Assembly (NCBI GenBank): GCA_036426205.1
Contig: CM071568.1
Location: 53,245,146-53,309,145, forward strand
Length of the DNA: 64,000 nucleotides
Source: Ascaphus truei
Lineage: Eukaryota; Chordata; Amphibia; Anura; Ascaphidae
Reading direction: 5' to 3'
Shown here: positions 32,310 to 43,799 of the stretch, piece by piece
Numbering within the stretch: position 1 is the stretch's first letter
Layout of the letters: each line of letters starts with the position of its first letter
The notes under the pieces: model-generated
What the model was told of the DNA's origin: nothing
Seen by the model: the letters and a program-made list of their open reading frames with translations, nothing else
The model's database searches: none
Position numbers and translations under genes: made by a program

Positions 32310-32960
32310 TTTGACTTGTTGCTTGTTTTATATTTTGTATTAATAAAGAGAATGTTTTTTACTTAACAAGACCCTTCACAACTCCAGTCCTCCGAGGGCT
32401 TCAACCAACCCGGTTTTTCAGGATCCTGAAAACCGGCCCTGTTTGCGGCCTACGAGGACTGGAGTTGTGGCAGGCCTGACTTGCGGTTATCCACCATCCT
32501 TGTTTTAAATTTTATTAATAAGAATTTTTTTTACTAACACCATACTGTTGTGCTGTTAAATGTCTTTTACTTTTCTGTACTTTAAAAAGAGATGTTCGTG
32601 TTGTTAATTTGCGATTTAATAAACGAACTTTTTTTGTGTTTACTACCACCCATACGTTGGGCTGTAAATGTTTTTACTTCTCTGACTTAATAAAGAGAAG
32701 TGTTGCGTGTTTTAAATTTTATTAAATACAAGATTGTTTTTTTACTAACACATACTCTTGTGTGCCTTGTCAAATGTTTTGACGTTCTGACTGACTTATA
32801 AAGGAATGTTACGTGTTTTAAATTTTATTAATAAATAAAAAAATTTACTAACCCATACAGCTTGTTCTTACATGTTTTGACTTTCTGACTTTAATACAGG
32901 AGATGTGCGTGGTCTTTTTAAATGTGTATTAATAAAGAATTTTTTTATTTACACAGCAGA
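32310..32960 (+). repeat. Tandem repeat, ~120-bp unit with AATAAA in each copy
   Basis: At least four diverged units between 32,490 and 32,950, plus a partial one at 32,320-32,370. Shared order: GTTTTAAATTTTATTAATAA, a T-run, ACTAAC-CATAC, TGTAAATGTTTTGACTT, then CTGACTTAATAAAGAGATGT. The repeated AATAAA hexamers are a property of the unit and not proof of polyadenylation. Confidence 0.75.
32377..32469. mobile_element. 93-bp MITE interrupting the tandem repeat
   Basis: Ends CACAACTCCAGTCCTC and GAGGACTGGAGTTGTG are perfect inverted repeats of 16 bp. The interior also pairs (CCGGTTTTTCAGGATCC with GAAAACCGG). A compact hairpin-forming element. Confidence 0.85.
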
Positions 32961-32963
32961 CTG

Positions 32964-33025
32964 CACAACTCCGGTCCCTCGCGGGCCCGCAAACATTGGC
33001 CCGGTATTTCAGGATATCCCTGACT
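32964..33025 (+). mobile_element. Partial copy of the same MITE family
   Basis: Reads CACAACTCCGGTCCCTCGCG, GCCCG and CCCGGTATTTCAGGATATCC, corresponding to the left half of the 32,377 element. No right terminus. Confidence 0.6.
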
Positions 33026-33029
33026 TACT

Positions 33030-33555
33030 GTCACTTTACAACTACACATCCTAACTGAAAATGTTCTTTGCCTTTATGTACATAATGGTTTTTGCTACCG
33101 TACAACAACAACTCACCTGTAAATGTTTTGAATTGCTGTAGCATTTTAAATGGTTTAAACATTTTGTAAATAAATGTTTTGCTTACTCCATAATGTTTTT
33201 GTACTCGACTCCACCATAAAGAAAAGGTTTGATCTTTGTTTTAATTGTTCCCTTGTCTCATTTTTATACTGTCGACAAAATAAAGTGTTTCTAGAACACT
33301 GTAACATTACTGTATACGTAAGGCAGCCAGTACATCACAAGAGTACTAAACAATACTGCTTGTACGGGTATAGATATCACACCTAGATGTACTGCAGTAC
33401 AGTAGCAATAAATGCATACTTTTTCTTTTTCGGGTTTATTATACAGTATATAATAATCAAAAGTATTGCATATGGTCTAGAAAACAACAGTATCTGTTTC
33501 AGGTTTCTATGAAGCTCTCAGTTACCGTATATCTATCCTAATCAATAACACAACG
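33030..33555. other. No recognisable gene
   Basis: AT-rich; may be the distal part of forkhead unit copy 1, but I cannot align it with copy 2. Confidence 0.35.
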
Positions 33556-33559
33556 CCAA

Positions 33560-35040
33560 CTAAACTGTTGACTCCCGGTACGTGTTTTATTTTTACACAC
33601 AGTCGATATTACAGTATCCATCGCAATCACCTCCATTTGCCGTATTCCGCATGAGATGACAAAGTTAACTTTTCTGAGGAAAATCAAAACAGTACAAGCA
33701 GTTTACTGTAATGGTCAGTCAGTCCCCTAAATGAATTTCCCCACGGTCAATCCACCAATAATTTTCTCGGGGGCGTCTCCTTTCACATGCGCATAAGCGC
33801 CCTACTGTCGGATGTGATGCACGCATATGCGTTTTCAAGAGGTTCCAATCGCGCATCGCCTACTTTTCCATTTCCACCTTGCGTTCAGTATGCTACTGTA
33901 GACGCTGCGCAGCCATATAATTGCTTACAGGAGTAATCGATTGACTGATGCATTGGATATTGTATTTCAAAAACAGAATAAAATACCGGCAACATTACTC
34001 ACCATGGACTATTGCACAATCATCTGGCGGCCAGCCACTGTCCATTCCCGTATACTTGATTTATACCCGTAGTTGACAGGTGACACGGAACTACTACACC
34101 TGTAGTCACTGTTAAAGGCTGAAACCACTTTGGTACTGCAAGCTTGCTGGAATCTGTCTCGAAATCCGGCTCAGGCGGCGGTATCCGGGCGCGGACAACT
34201 AACTCTGCAAAAGGGTATGTGCCGTTCAACAGGTTTTCAACTGACGGTCCGGAACCGTTATTGGGAAGCCGGATGCCGGCTCTGGCACGTGCTTAGCTGC
34301 GACTGGACGTTTATTAGTGGTTTTAACATTTACTTTCGCCTTTTGAAGTCCCATCGATCAAATATACGGAAAATCTGTGGCTACACACCATACCCTCCTT
34401 TAAGAAGAGACCGTGTGCGGGATAATATCGAAAAACACGGATCGATACATCCTTTTTCCTTATTGCATCACGCTTCCACCATGTAGCATTCGGGTGAACC
34501 TTTGTAAAAGTCCTAGTTTTCGATAAACATCCACTGATAAATTTGACGCAACTATGCGCATCTTATCATCCGTTTGCATAATCGGCAGTCCATATTAACA
34601 TAACGTACGTTATGTCGGGTTTTGGAACGGACCGCAGGCCAAGTCATGCGGAACTCTCAGGACATAGAACACCAGACGCTGTGCATTTAGTTTTTTAATA
34701 TGAAAAAGCTCACGTTGATTCTTATTGTAAACTTCTTCAGTACCTAAGTCAATTTACAATAGACCACTGGGTATTTTTTTAAAACAGGACCCTGCAGTCG
34801 ACACATTACTGAAGCGCATGCGCATTACATTCATGAATACTGCCACCGTGTCGGAATAGCGAAGAATTGGCCCAATTAAATCCGCACATTATCATACACC
34901 ACATCAACAAACGACATCAACACGCGGGGTGACGTCTCACATAAATCAACATGAATAGGCAACGAAGGCGGTGAAGTGGCATGCTTCATAAAAAATCGCC
35001 GAACATTTCGGTAGTGTCGGGAATAAAGGGGCCGCGGCTG
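33560..35040 (-). mobile_element. Forkhead-carrying mobile unit, copy 1
   Basis: Homologous, in inverted orientation, to 55,417-56,950 along its whole length: the terminal region (minus strand CAGCCGCGGCCCCTTTATTC at 35,040), an upstream segment (GGATTTAATTGGG, CAATTCTTCGC), the forkhead-like exon, and the downstream segment (GAGAAAATTATTG, GGGGACTGACTGA, TCCTCAGAAAA, GGCAAATGGAGG). The distal end is not located; homology is lost below about 33,560. Inverted terminal repeats are only demonstrable on copy 2. Confidence 0.6.
34020..34640 (-). pseudogene. Forkhead-like domain gene, copy 1 (badly decayed)
   Basis: Minus-strand conceptual reading begins KPDITYVMLIW. It keeps, in broken frames, segments matching copy 2: a WKR-type helix-3 region near 34,410, a GGYG wing region near 34,380, and FDRWDFKRRK at about 34,330. 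Further down, a frame at 34,229-34,020 reads LSTTGINQVYGNGQW, aligning with LSTTGVAGPLSPVTYVYNQE of copy 2. At least four frame breaks. Forkhead-class assignment rests on the order KP-x-Y-LI, helix 3, G-G-YW and FDxGxFKRRK, seen better in copy 2. Confidence 0.55.
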
Positions 35041-35044
35041 ATGC

Positions 35045-38000
35045 TTTGTAACGATTTTGACCTTTTCCTCTTTGTTTTATTCTCACCATCCACTTTAGTA
35101 CACACTATGATCCAAGCCTGACAACTTACAAAACTATAGCGCTATCTCCCCCAAACAAAATCAAATCCTATCAAAATATACGCAAAAATGGTTTACAAAC
35201 AATCTAATGTAAACATAAACATAAATCAAGAAATATATCAAGAAAAAGCTGAAGTTCCACTTGCATTGTAAAGTCTTGCCAGCGTGAGTCCTCTGGGATA
35301 TCCAAATCCTATAGAAAACAGTCTTTTGGCCAATAGAGGCCTTCCTTGGCGCTTTGGAGACTTTCATTGCGCTACACATACAATCAATGAAATATAAAAT
35401 GTGAGAAACAATGAGGAGTACACAGCTTAATTAAAGATAACTGTTCCTACTTTGAAAATGGTAACACTAGATTTCAATTTAACCCTAAACACTGCAGAAA
35501 TAGTAGATGGAAATGACCATAAACATCACACCCACCACAAAGCATGTAGATCTGTGCGTGAGGATTGCATCTGTTACACATTCCAAATAAGCTTATTTAT
35601 TGAACCCTTTTGGGCGGTGGGACTCTGTGAAACTCTATGACACCCGTGTCAGGAATCTGCGTTCCCTCGCTTCCCACCAGATCCTCCCCTCCTCCGCAAG
35701 TGAGCCCTGGACACACATAACAATCTGCCTTAACCGGCCTCCACGGCTCCTCCGCCCCTGCCGCCCGGCGCGGCTACTCCCCTCGGCGATATCCTCTGCT
35801 CAGCGCCGGGCCGCCGAGCTAAATGAATTTTTAAAGATAACCAATATTTAAAATAAATAATACAGGGATTATGATTAGACAAATGGAAATGCTTAATTAG
35901 CCCTTCTTAACTGCAACATACTGTAAGTAGAAAATACATCAGCAAAGTTCAGCAGGAACTAGGTGTGTTGTTTTGCATATTACATTATTAAAGCTAATCA
36001 TGTAGTAATTACAGTACATCTATTGGTGTGAATCAAAAGCAGACACTTGTGTACTGTATGTATTTGTACCCACTCAGAGCTGCCATGAAAGCCCCTCCTA
36101 TCCTTGCACTGACTTTAAAAGTTTTAAAGCCCCTTACTGCAGGTAGATACTGGCCTTCCCGGGCATGGGATGCCATCCAGGACAAACCCCAATTATTAGC
36201 ACGCCCGGCACAGCCATTTCAGAATCAAGATTTCCAGTTGGAACGAACAAAACAGTGATTCTTATAACAATATCTCAAGTGATCTTTAAGATCTCCCCTG
36301 ACCTGATACTTACATCTAGAAAGATGGACATGCCCTTAGTCAGGTGCACGGATGAGCTAAGCTCCTGGGAAGAATCGGTCCTGGAAGGAGAAGACATCTC
36401 CTGGCCATCCATAGCTTGGAAAAAGAGAATAACGGATCCTTACAATGTTGTGGGGATGTACTGGATAGTGGAATCTGGATTATGTGTTGTTGGATCAGGA
36501 AAGCTGCTGATCTGCAAGCTAGAGATGCTCTCTCTCTCTCTCAGTAGCAATTTGCTGTTTGCTGATCCTCTGTCTGTTTCATTGAGTCCCTCCCAAGTGG
36601 GTCATCCTCCGTACCAGTAACAATACTCAGCAAAACCCTCCTTTCCCCCTCTTCCCGATTATATAGCAAACCTTGTTTCACTTTTTTTCCCTGATTCTGG
36701 TACCCAAATAAGCATTTAAACACGTATACACATATTAAACTAACATATAAAAAAGGAAGCCCATCATTTGTAGACTAGAAAACATGAGGGGGAATTCGTA
36801 GACTTTGGTTACATTGTTTCTCAAATTATTAGTGCTGTATATCAGATCTCTAGTACAGAACGAACACCCAGCATTAATCATTATTATCCCCTCTGTTACA
36901 CTTCGCCTAGTATCCAGTCTTTATGCACCATCTTGTGGCAGAAAACAATATTACCGTTTACAAAAATGCAGGAAATATACATTATATGGATGCCAAACTA
37001 TTTATGTTCATTAAACAGTGGGAGCAAATATCAGATTAAATAAACATAAAAAAGACAGTTTAACTGAGATGTAATATTTGTTATTGCTTTGTATCTGTTA
37101 CATTAATTCCTGATTTACTGAAAAGGAGAGAGGGTTCATTTATCATTCATAATAGCCAATGTGAGAAGGAATTCTAATCAGGGAAATGTAATTTAATGTT
37201 ATTGGTATAATACAGATTTAAATGCTGCTTGTGTTTCCAGATATCTCTGCTTATTTCTCTCTTTGTTCCTTTATGTTTGATATGTTTCTCTACTGTATAT
37301 TATTCTATTTATTTGTTACTATTTATTATTATACTCACAATCGGTAATATACTGTATGTTTTAAGTAAATATTATTAAAAGTTATATTTAAAAATTGCTG
37401 GTGATGTGCATTTAAGTGAATTTCTTTCAGAGCACACAGTCTGGTGTGCTCATCACTTTATTTCACTTTCAGTTCACAGTTGCACCCACTTATGATTTTG
37501 ACTGATTATTTCACTTATTAGTATGGTTTCTAGTTGATCACTACCTATCACCAATCCCTTTTGTATTTTTTTGTTACTCTTTGTTTTGCTTGTTCTCAGT
37601 GGACGGAACGTATCTCTTATTATGCTCTCCCTGACACTGTCTTTTTTTGTTAGTTTCATGCAGCATGTTTCCTGTGCATGTAATGTACTTTTATCTGTCT
37701 CTCTCACCCACTCTCTGTTTTCTACGTACCATCATAAATTAAAGCGGATTTCTATGTAGAGGCTGTGGTTGCATGTGTTGCATGTCATTTTTAGAAAACA
37801 ATGTCTGCAAATGTCAGTGCCAGCCAGCAAAAGCCAGTATAGACACAAGTGGATAGGTGTTATAGAAACATGTTATGGTAGAAAAGAACATTAACATTTG
37901 CAAATATTTTATAGAGTCGAGTGAAAATCACTGCATTTTCTCTAAATTACATGATCAATTCATGAGCTCATATAACAAATGCATTTGGACAGAAATGTAG

Positions 38001-38635
38001 GTCTCATCTGTTTTTTGTCTGACTATACAACTGTGTTCAGTTATTTACTGCTAGGGCACTCAATTATTTATCCTTATTCAATTTCTTCTTTGTGCGCTTG
38101 AATTCTACAAAATCCAGTAATGCCTTTGAAATATGAGTTTGAACTTTGTTTTTACAATGACAGGACTGTACAGTTTGAATTACGATTTGTTTATGGAAAT
38201 TGTTTGTCAGAGTGCTGGGACGTAGATCACATTTCAGAATGCATCAGACATGCATAAAAACATTTAGGTATTATCTTAAGTATGTTACACAGACATCAGA
38301 AATATTTTTTCAGTGATCCTCAAACATTAAATAAGTTCCACTACTAGAGTAGATTTAAGGAGAAGTAGTGCTTTACGGTTATCCTTAATCAAGCCATTAT
38401 AAGGCAGCGCTGTAGATATAATCCTTAGTATATAGTAGGATGAAGTTCATAGTATAAATGCTGGATTCTATACTGTATGTAGTATGCTGGGTTAGAAACC
38501 AATTGGAGCCCTGCAGATACAATAGCTAGGTCAACCTTAGGAATCACAGGGAGACCCAACAACCTAGATCCAATTGAGAATTCAGAGCAGCTCTCAAAGG
38601 CAAGATAGCCAGAGAATGAGAAAACTGTACTCACT
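35045..38635. other. No recognisable gene; one CpG-rich patch
   Basis: Mostly AT-rich. A GC/CpG-rich stretch at 35,640-35,825 carries an unassigned open frame, and a (CT)n run lies at 36,528. A frame at 36,165-36,620 has no recognisable domain. Nothing else could be supported in this 3.6 kb. Confidence 0.4.
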
Positions 38636-38815
38636 GGACCACTGCTTTTTTCAATCTTCATTCATCATTGTGTGCATGCGTCCCGTCGAGCCATATCCAG
38701 AAGAGTACAAAGAGTAACATGGAGCACAGCAAAAAAGAGAACTGGAGGCAGGATCAAAAGTAAAAAATAATAAAAATTTATTAGCACATAGCGCCCATAA
38801 GGAAATTGAAACAAC

Positions 38816-38858
38816 ACTCTGACGCTTTTCCCACGTGAATGGCGCTTCATCAAAGAGA
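38816..38858 (-). ncRNA. Hammerhead-like motif J
   Basis: Minus strand: stem I CTCT/AGAG, core TTGATGA (C3 to T only, leaving a possible U3.G8 wobble), a poorly formed stem II, GAAA, AGCGT and C at the cleavage site. Partner of motif K. Confidence 0.5.
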
Positions 38859-38867
38859 CTCTTTGAT

Positions 38868-38910
38868 GGGGCCCCTGAGGAAGTGAGGTGTCACGAAACG
38901 CGTAGGGTGG
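38868..38910 (+). ncRNA. Hammerhead ribozyme candidate K, consensus core
   Basis: Core CTGAGGA fits CUGANGA exactly. Stem II is GTGA/TCAC with loop GGTG, followed by GAA, the self-complementary ACGCGT and A at the cleavage position. Stem I pairs CCC/GGG plus a G.U. No core position deviates from the type I consensus. With only a two-base-pair stem III in the monomer, activity would most plausibly involve two molecules pairing through ACGCGU, as proposed for Penelope-type hammerheads. Confidence 0.75.
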
Positions 38911-39581
38911 TCCTCGGAGTGTGATGAGTGTAGTGAATCTGCTGTGGACTGTGGTAGCAAGCGCTAAGGGAATAGACATGTCCACTTTTGTGTGTATCAG
39001 AGACAGTGTGTATCCTGTACCGGAGCGGTACAATGGAAGCAGCACCTGGGTAGTGAGACTTGCGACGGCAGTCCCATTCGTGTACACAGCCCGTTCCTGC
39101 ATCCTACCAGCCTGGACAAAGACATATAATACCACACCTGATATATACCTGCTTGTTGGAAATAGGTTTTCAATTTTTCCTCCACTGAAGCAGAGTCTAC
39201 AAGTCAACACTCCCTATATATACTATATTTTATTGTGTATGATTATTATTTTATCTAATTAAATTAGTCATGTCTAGTTCATAAGGTGTCATTGTTATTA
39301 CTGTTGTTATTGTGTGTCATATGTGTTTCATGTGTGTTTGTCCTCATCAACAGTCTATCAGGTATACGCTATGATTGGTTGTCTTTTTCTCTTTCATATA
39401 TGGTGATATCACCTGTGAGAAACATCTGAAGGACTACAGGTTTACAGGATTGGACTGTTATATGGTCAGATAATTATCTGCACTTTATTTAGAATTGTTT
39501 AGGCGCCGGATTATTTGTTTGTATTTGTGTACAGGCAACCACTCATCCTCGCCCTGTTTCAGGTAGACTAGCATCAGGCTA

Positions 39582-40618
39582 ATGGGTCAGACTGGAGACC
39601 TTGGTGAAAACAATGACACCTGTGAATTTAGAAAAGATACTGTAGGACACTGTCTAAAAGTTTACCCCAAAAAAGAAAGAGCTAAATTACGAAGGGAGGG
39701 TTTTCATTGGTTTGGGGTCCTTTTTGTGTGTGTGCAAGAGTTTATATCTGTAGAGAACTTAAAGTCCATGCAGGATCATTTAGAAGTGGTAAAGGGGAAG
39801 CTAGCTAAGGAATTATCAGTGAGAAGATCAGCGGGCACAATCCTCCCACTCCTTTGGTAAGTTTTGCTGTCACTTTTGGGAGTTGTACCAAAAGAAGAGC
39901 CTGGGAATTGTAGTCTAATTCACCATTTATCATATCTAGTAGAGGACTAACTGAATGATGACATTACCAAAGGAGCTGTGTACTGTTTCATACAGTGTGC
40001 ATCATTTGATGAGGCCCTGAATATGCAATGTACGTTACTCACAAAGGCCAATACAGAAACCTCATTGTTATCATTTGTTTAGTGTTCAGTTTAAGGGCTC
40101 ATTTTATTTTGACAAATGCCTGCCAATGGGGCGCTCCTTATCTTGTTTTTATTTGGAAGATTTTGCTTCCTTTTTAAAATGGTTGGTTAAAGTTGGAGCC
40201 TGTGGTGATCTAATTTTGCACTACCTAGATGACCATTTTTTTGTAGGCAGACCAGGTATGTGAAAAGCTGCTCACCATGTTAAGCTGGCTGACCAAAGTT
40301 AGAGTTCCTCTCGTCAAGTGCAAGAAAAAAGGTGGGTCAAAAAACAGTGATTTGTTTATTAGGCAAATGAATAGATACCACAGCCATAGAATTGTACTTG
40401 CATACAGGCAAGTTAAAGAAATGAATCATCTTGCTAAGTGTAGTTGCTCTGTCAGCCAGAAAATGAAAACTGAAACATTTAAAGTCACTGCTGGGTTATT
40501 TGGCCCTCGCTGCTTGCACTATGCCTATAGGCAGATATTTTTAATGCGACTGGCAGGAGCTACTGCGTGGGCTTGTAATTCTAACTGGCATATTAGGATT
40601 ACAGTACTAGAGAAATGA
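39582..40618 (+). pseudogene. Ngaro/DIRS-like reverse transcriptase remnant
   Basis: Frames read, in order: NLKSMQDHLEVVKGKLAKEL (39,755 on), then in another frame PLGVVPKKEPGNC, SLIHHLSYL, and SFDEALNM (39,880-40,028). FKGSFYFDKCLPMG follows, then HYLDDHFFVGRPG with the LDD polymerase box (40,225-40,260), and GLFGPRCLHYAYRQIFLMRLAGAT (40,495 on; each part under one frame). The order VPKKEPG-FRLIHHLS, FDKCLPMG, HYLDD matches tyrosine-recombinase retrotransposons of the Ngaro/DIRS class more than Gypsy. Frameshifts and the TGA at 40,261 inactivate it. RNase H and recombinase parts are not visible. This class could supply proteins to the split-repeat element at 16-20 kb, though relatedness is not shown. 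Confidence 0.72.
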
Positions 40619-40624
40619 AGCCAG

Positions 40625-41235
40625 TTTGAGCAAAATGGGAGACTATTTGGAATACTATAATGGTCGTTGATGTTGACAGGAGTTGTTTGTTTTTAATGCT
40701 ATCAGTAATTCAATGAATCAATGAATCAATAATTTATCACTCAAATTTCCTCTAGTGTTAGATTAATTTAGGCACTAAAGGTTAGAACCACAGATGGCTG
40801 TTCATTTTTTTTGTAACGTTACGCTATCTCAATTTAAGGTTCTGCATCGATATCTGTAAAGCGTATCCCCAAAGGTGTTTAGCAATATGATGTCCTCGCA
40901 TCCAACCTAAAAAATTAACGGGTCGATACATTTGAACGTACGTTTGGCTTACTCATATGCAAATCATATTGTAATGAGCAGTTTACCCCTCAACGGAGAT
41001 CGTCAGATCTCCGTTCATGTTAGTGCATGGGAATAATGATACGATATTTAATACCTTTCAAAGGCTACCCTTACTCACATGCAGACCCTGATTAGTACTG
41101 CGTTATTTCTACAAATAGCCTACATGGGAAAAGGGCAAGGCCTTAAGTGGTGCCCATATGAATGTAATGAGTGCAGGAGTTAACCCTTTCATTACATGTG
41201 TTGTACTGTACTAACATTGATATGGTGGAACATAT
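40625..41235. other. No recognisable feature
   Basis: AT-rich sequence, no supported gene. Confidence 0.4.
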
Positions 41236-41239
41236 TAAT

Positions 41240-41323
41240 GGCTGAAATACATCAACAGATGCATATGGGCTGAAATACATCAACAGATGCATATGGGCTG
41301 AAATACATCAACAGATGCATATG
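41240..41323. repeat. Three perfect tandem copies of a 28-bp unit
   Basis: The unit starting GGCTGAAATACATCAACAGA repeats at 41,240, 41,268 and 41,296 with no variation until the last bases. There are no spacers, so it is not a CRISPR-like array. Confidence 0.95.
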
Positions 41324-41589
41324 AGATTCTGTTTTTTTTATGGACTTAAATATACAGTACTAAGCTTTTTAATGATTACAGGGAATGTAAGATACAGTAT
41401 GTTTATGTCACCTACTTTTGTCTCTAATATTCAGTGTATAAAATATGAGTGTACAATAATGATTTTACATATGAGAACAAGATTTTCCAGGAGACAGAAG
41501 TTGGACAATAATTGCTTAATACACACAGTTGTATCACGTGTAAAAAAAATCATTAAAAAACTAATTCTCATTATATATAAAAAAACAAA

Positions 41590-43770
41590 TCAAACTATAT
41601 ACACAAACATCAACATAACATTTTTACAATTTATTACATCCCACACCTCTTTTTCGATGGAGTACTGCCTCCCTCCCTTGGCCCAGGGGTACGGGATCTC
41701 CCACACTGCAAAAGTTGAACCCGAGGCATATAGGTGTGTGGTCATCTCCTCTGATGGGGGAGGATGACGGAGACTGTCAACAATGTATGAAATCCTTGAT
41801 GTGGACAGGGATTCAATAGATGCAACTGGGGTAGTTTGCATGGAGGTGGCATGGAAAGTGTCCAGGCCCTGTTGCATTACCCAGATATGTACAGTACATT
41901 GTAATGCTGTAAGCTGGGCTAAACAATTAGTGACAGCAGTACTGTCCTGTTTCATTGTGAGGAGCATTAATTGGCTATGATGCTGGGCTGACAGCTCCTG
42001 CTAGCGCCTGCTTTCTCCCTTCTTTGAGCATTAATTATTGTCCTTGTCAATCCTTGTCAATACAGCCAAGCTGGGCCGAGATATCAAAAAATCCTGCTGC
42101 ATCTGTAACCGCTGTTTCTGGTGCTTCAGCAACAGCACACCATGAGAGACTGATATGGGCTGACTCCTTGCTGCAGCCAGAGTGGCTGGATGGACAGCAG
42201 CAAATGCAGCTGGTGCAGCCTTTGGGGTAGCCACTGGTGCAGCTGTTGAGGTAGCCACTAATGCAGCTGGTGGGGTAGCCACTGGTGCAGCTGGGGGGAC
42301 AGCCACGGGTGTAGCTTGGGGAGGGTAGCCACTGGTGCTGCTGGTAGGGTAGCCACTGGTGAAGCTGCTGGGGTAGCCACTGGTGCAGTTGTTGGGGTAG
42401 CCACTGATGCAGCTGTTGGGGTAGCCACTGGTGCTGCTGGGGGGACAGCCACGGGTGTAGCTTGGGGAGCTGGAGCCTCATCTGTGCCCTCCTCTATGAC
42501 CTCCATGAGGAAGAGGGTCACAATGGGCTCCTCCTCAACAAGGGACTCTGTAGCCATGGACACAGGCTGTCTTGCTGCAGCCACATGCCGTCTGTTTGAT
42601 GGTCCTGAAAAATAAATATATCATATCATCAAATACATTCATACACAACATGGGTACATGTAAACGCATTTGGATAGATTTGCTAAGACCAAACAATCAT
42701 TTTTTTTTTCAATTATGTCCTGGGCAATTAGTTATGTTAAGTACTTTAAACGTGACTATTTCTAACATGATTACAATGGCTAACATCATAAGTCTGGAAT
42801 GCATTTAGACCGGAAGATGATTTGAGGGTCACAGGTAAATAGGTAAAGCAGATCATTAGCAGAAGAAAAAGCAATACAATTCTTCAGTGAACCTTAAGAC
42901 TTGAAGCAGGTTGGTGATGTTGAATCTTAGGAGATAAGTGTTATGTACTGTGGGTGTTTAGATACCTTTCATAAGATAATTATTCAGATTTAAATTAACT
43001 TTTTGCTGTAGTGAAACTCTTTAAGTGTTGCTTAAAGTAGTGTTCTTGTGATTAGTGAGCAATTTTATGGTCCTCAAATAGGCAAAGGATCACTTTATAC
43101 TGATTGATCCCTTTCTGAAATGTGGAAAGTATGACCAATAGTGTTTTGTAATCTTATCAGGGAAAACATGTAAACATATTATATACATTATTTAGCTAAG
43201 TACTGTACTCTCCAACTGTATGCGTAAGTGCGCTGCAAATAAGACAGTAATGTTTGTTCTGATGTTGTAGGTTGTGTCTAAAGTGAGATGTATACTTCAG
43301 ATTGATATCTAGTGTATTATATAAGTAATGTATTTTTACTTATCAGGTCTCTCAGCTTCCATGGTGTCCACAATCTAAGGTGGTCATACTACATGGAGGT
43401 GACTATAATGGATCTGACCGGCTCCTCCATACGGCTCAGATGCATGGGGACAGGTGGGCCCCTCCAGTTCTCCTTGACTGCTGCGTAGTCTGCCAATTTT
43501 TTCTCGAATTTAATTACTGTCCACCCAACACATCTTGAGCATATCAATCATGCAGACAGTATTGCCAAGAGCATTAATGTGATAAAGCATGGGCCCCCAA
43601 AAGTGCTGCTTTTCGACATTGCTGTCTTGGAGAAGAGAGACCCCATTTATTTAGAGTGGTTATCCACTACACCATCCATGAGGATTTCTAATTTCTCATC
43701 CTTACATTTTAGGCTTCTTATTCTGCCAGCCCCAGTGGCAGGGGTAGCCCTAACAGTGGACTGTGTAGTA
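41590..43770 (-). pseudogene. Two-exon Myb/SANT-like gene remnant
   Basis: Likely DNA-binding accessory protein of a PIF/Harbinger-type element or a domesticated relative. The first exon (about 43,765-43,400) reads KCKDEKLEILMDGVVDNHSK, typical of the first helix of Myb/SANT-like domains. A stop follows, then KFEKKLADYAAVKENWRGPP and HLSRMEEPV, matching the usual KLA-x-GPP-x-MEE end. The second exon starts after a TTATTTTTCAG acceptor at 42,605: GPSNRRHVAAARQPV, an acidic stretch, a Pro/Ala repeat (PVATP), a helical DFFDISAQL region in other frames, and QELSAQHHSQLMLLTMKQ (about 42,000-41,930). Frame breaks in both exons make it a pseudogene. No Harbinger transposase is seen nearby. Confidence 0.5.
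42205..42470 (-). repeat. 24-bp minisatellite inside the Myb/SANT-like exon
   Basis: About ten units of GTAGCCACTGGTGCAGCTGTTGGG (plus strand, with variants), encoding PVATP(T)AA repeats on the minus strand. Unit length is a multiple of three in most copies, but one or two indels shift the frame. Confidence 0.85.
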
Positions 43771-43799
43771 GTCAAAAATGAGTTTGTCAGTTTGTAATG

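Larger units (their letters stand above)
38640..39265. mobile_element. Non-autonomous hammerhead element with head-to-head motifs
   Basis: Two hammerhead motifs (J minus, K plus) face outward around the hairpin CATCAAAGAG/CTCTTTGATG (38,848-38,870). Flanks contain the AAATTTATTAGCACATAGCG region on the left and GGTGTCATTGTT on the right. The 181-codon minus-strand frame across this element has no domain and is probably accidental. Boundaries are approximate. Confidence 0.55.

Noticed and set aside
36165..36620. 151-codon plus-strand frame
   Set aside because: No recognisable domain; ends in a (CT)n run. Could be an old exon, but nothing supports it.
38665..39210. 181-codon minus-strand frame
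   Set aside because: It crosses the hammerhead element and its palindrome, has no recognisable domain, and is antisense to the better explained structure.
41240..41323. CRISPR-like array
   Set aside because: Three 28-bp repeats are directly contiguous with no spacers, and the genome is eukaryotic.
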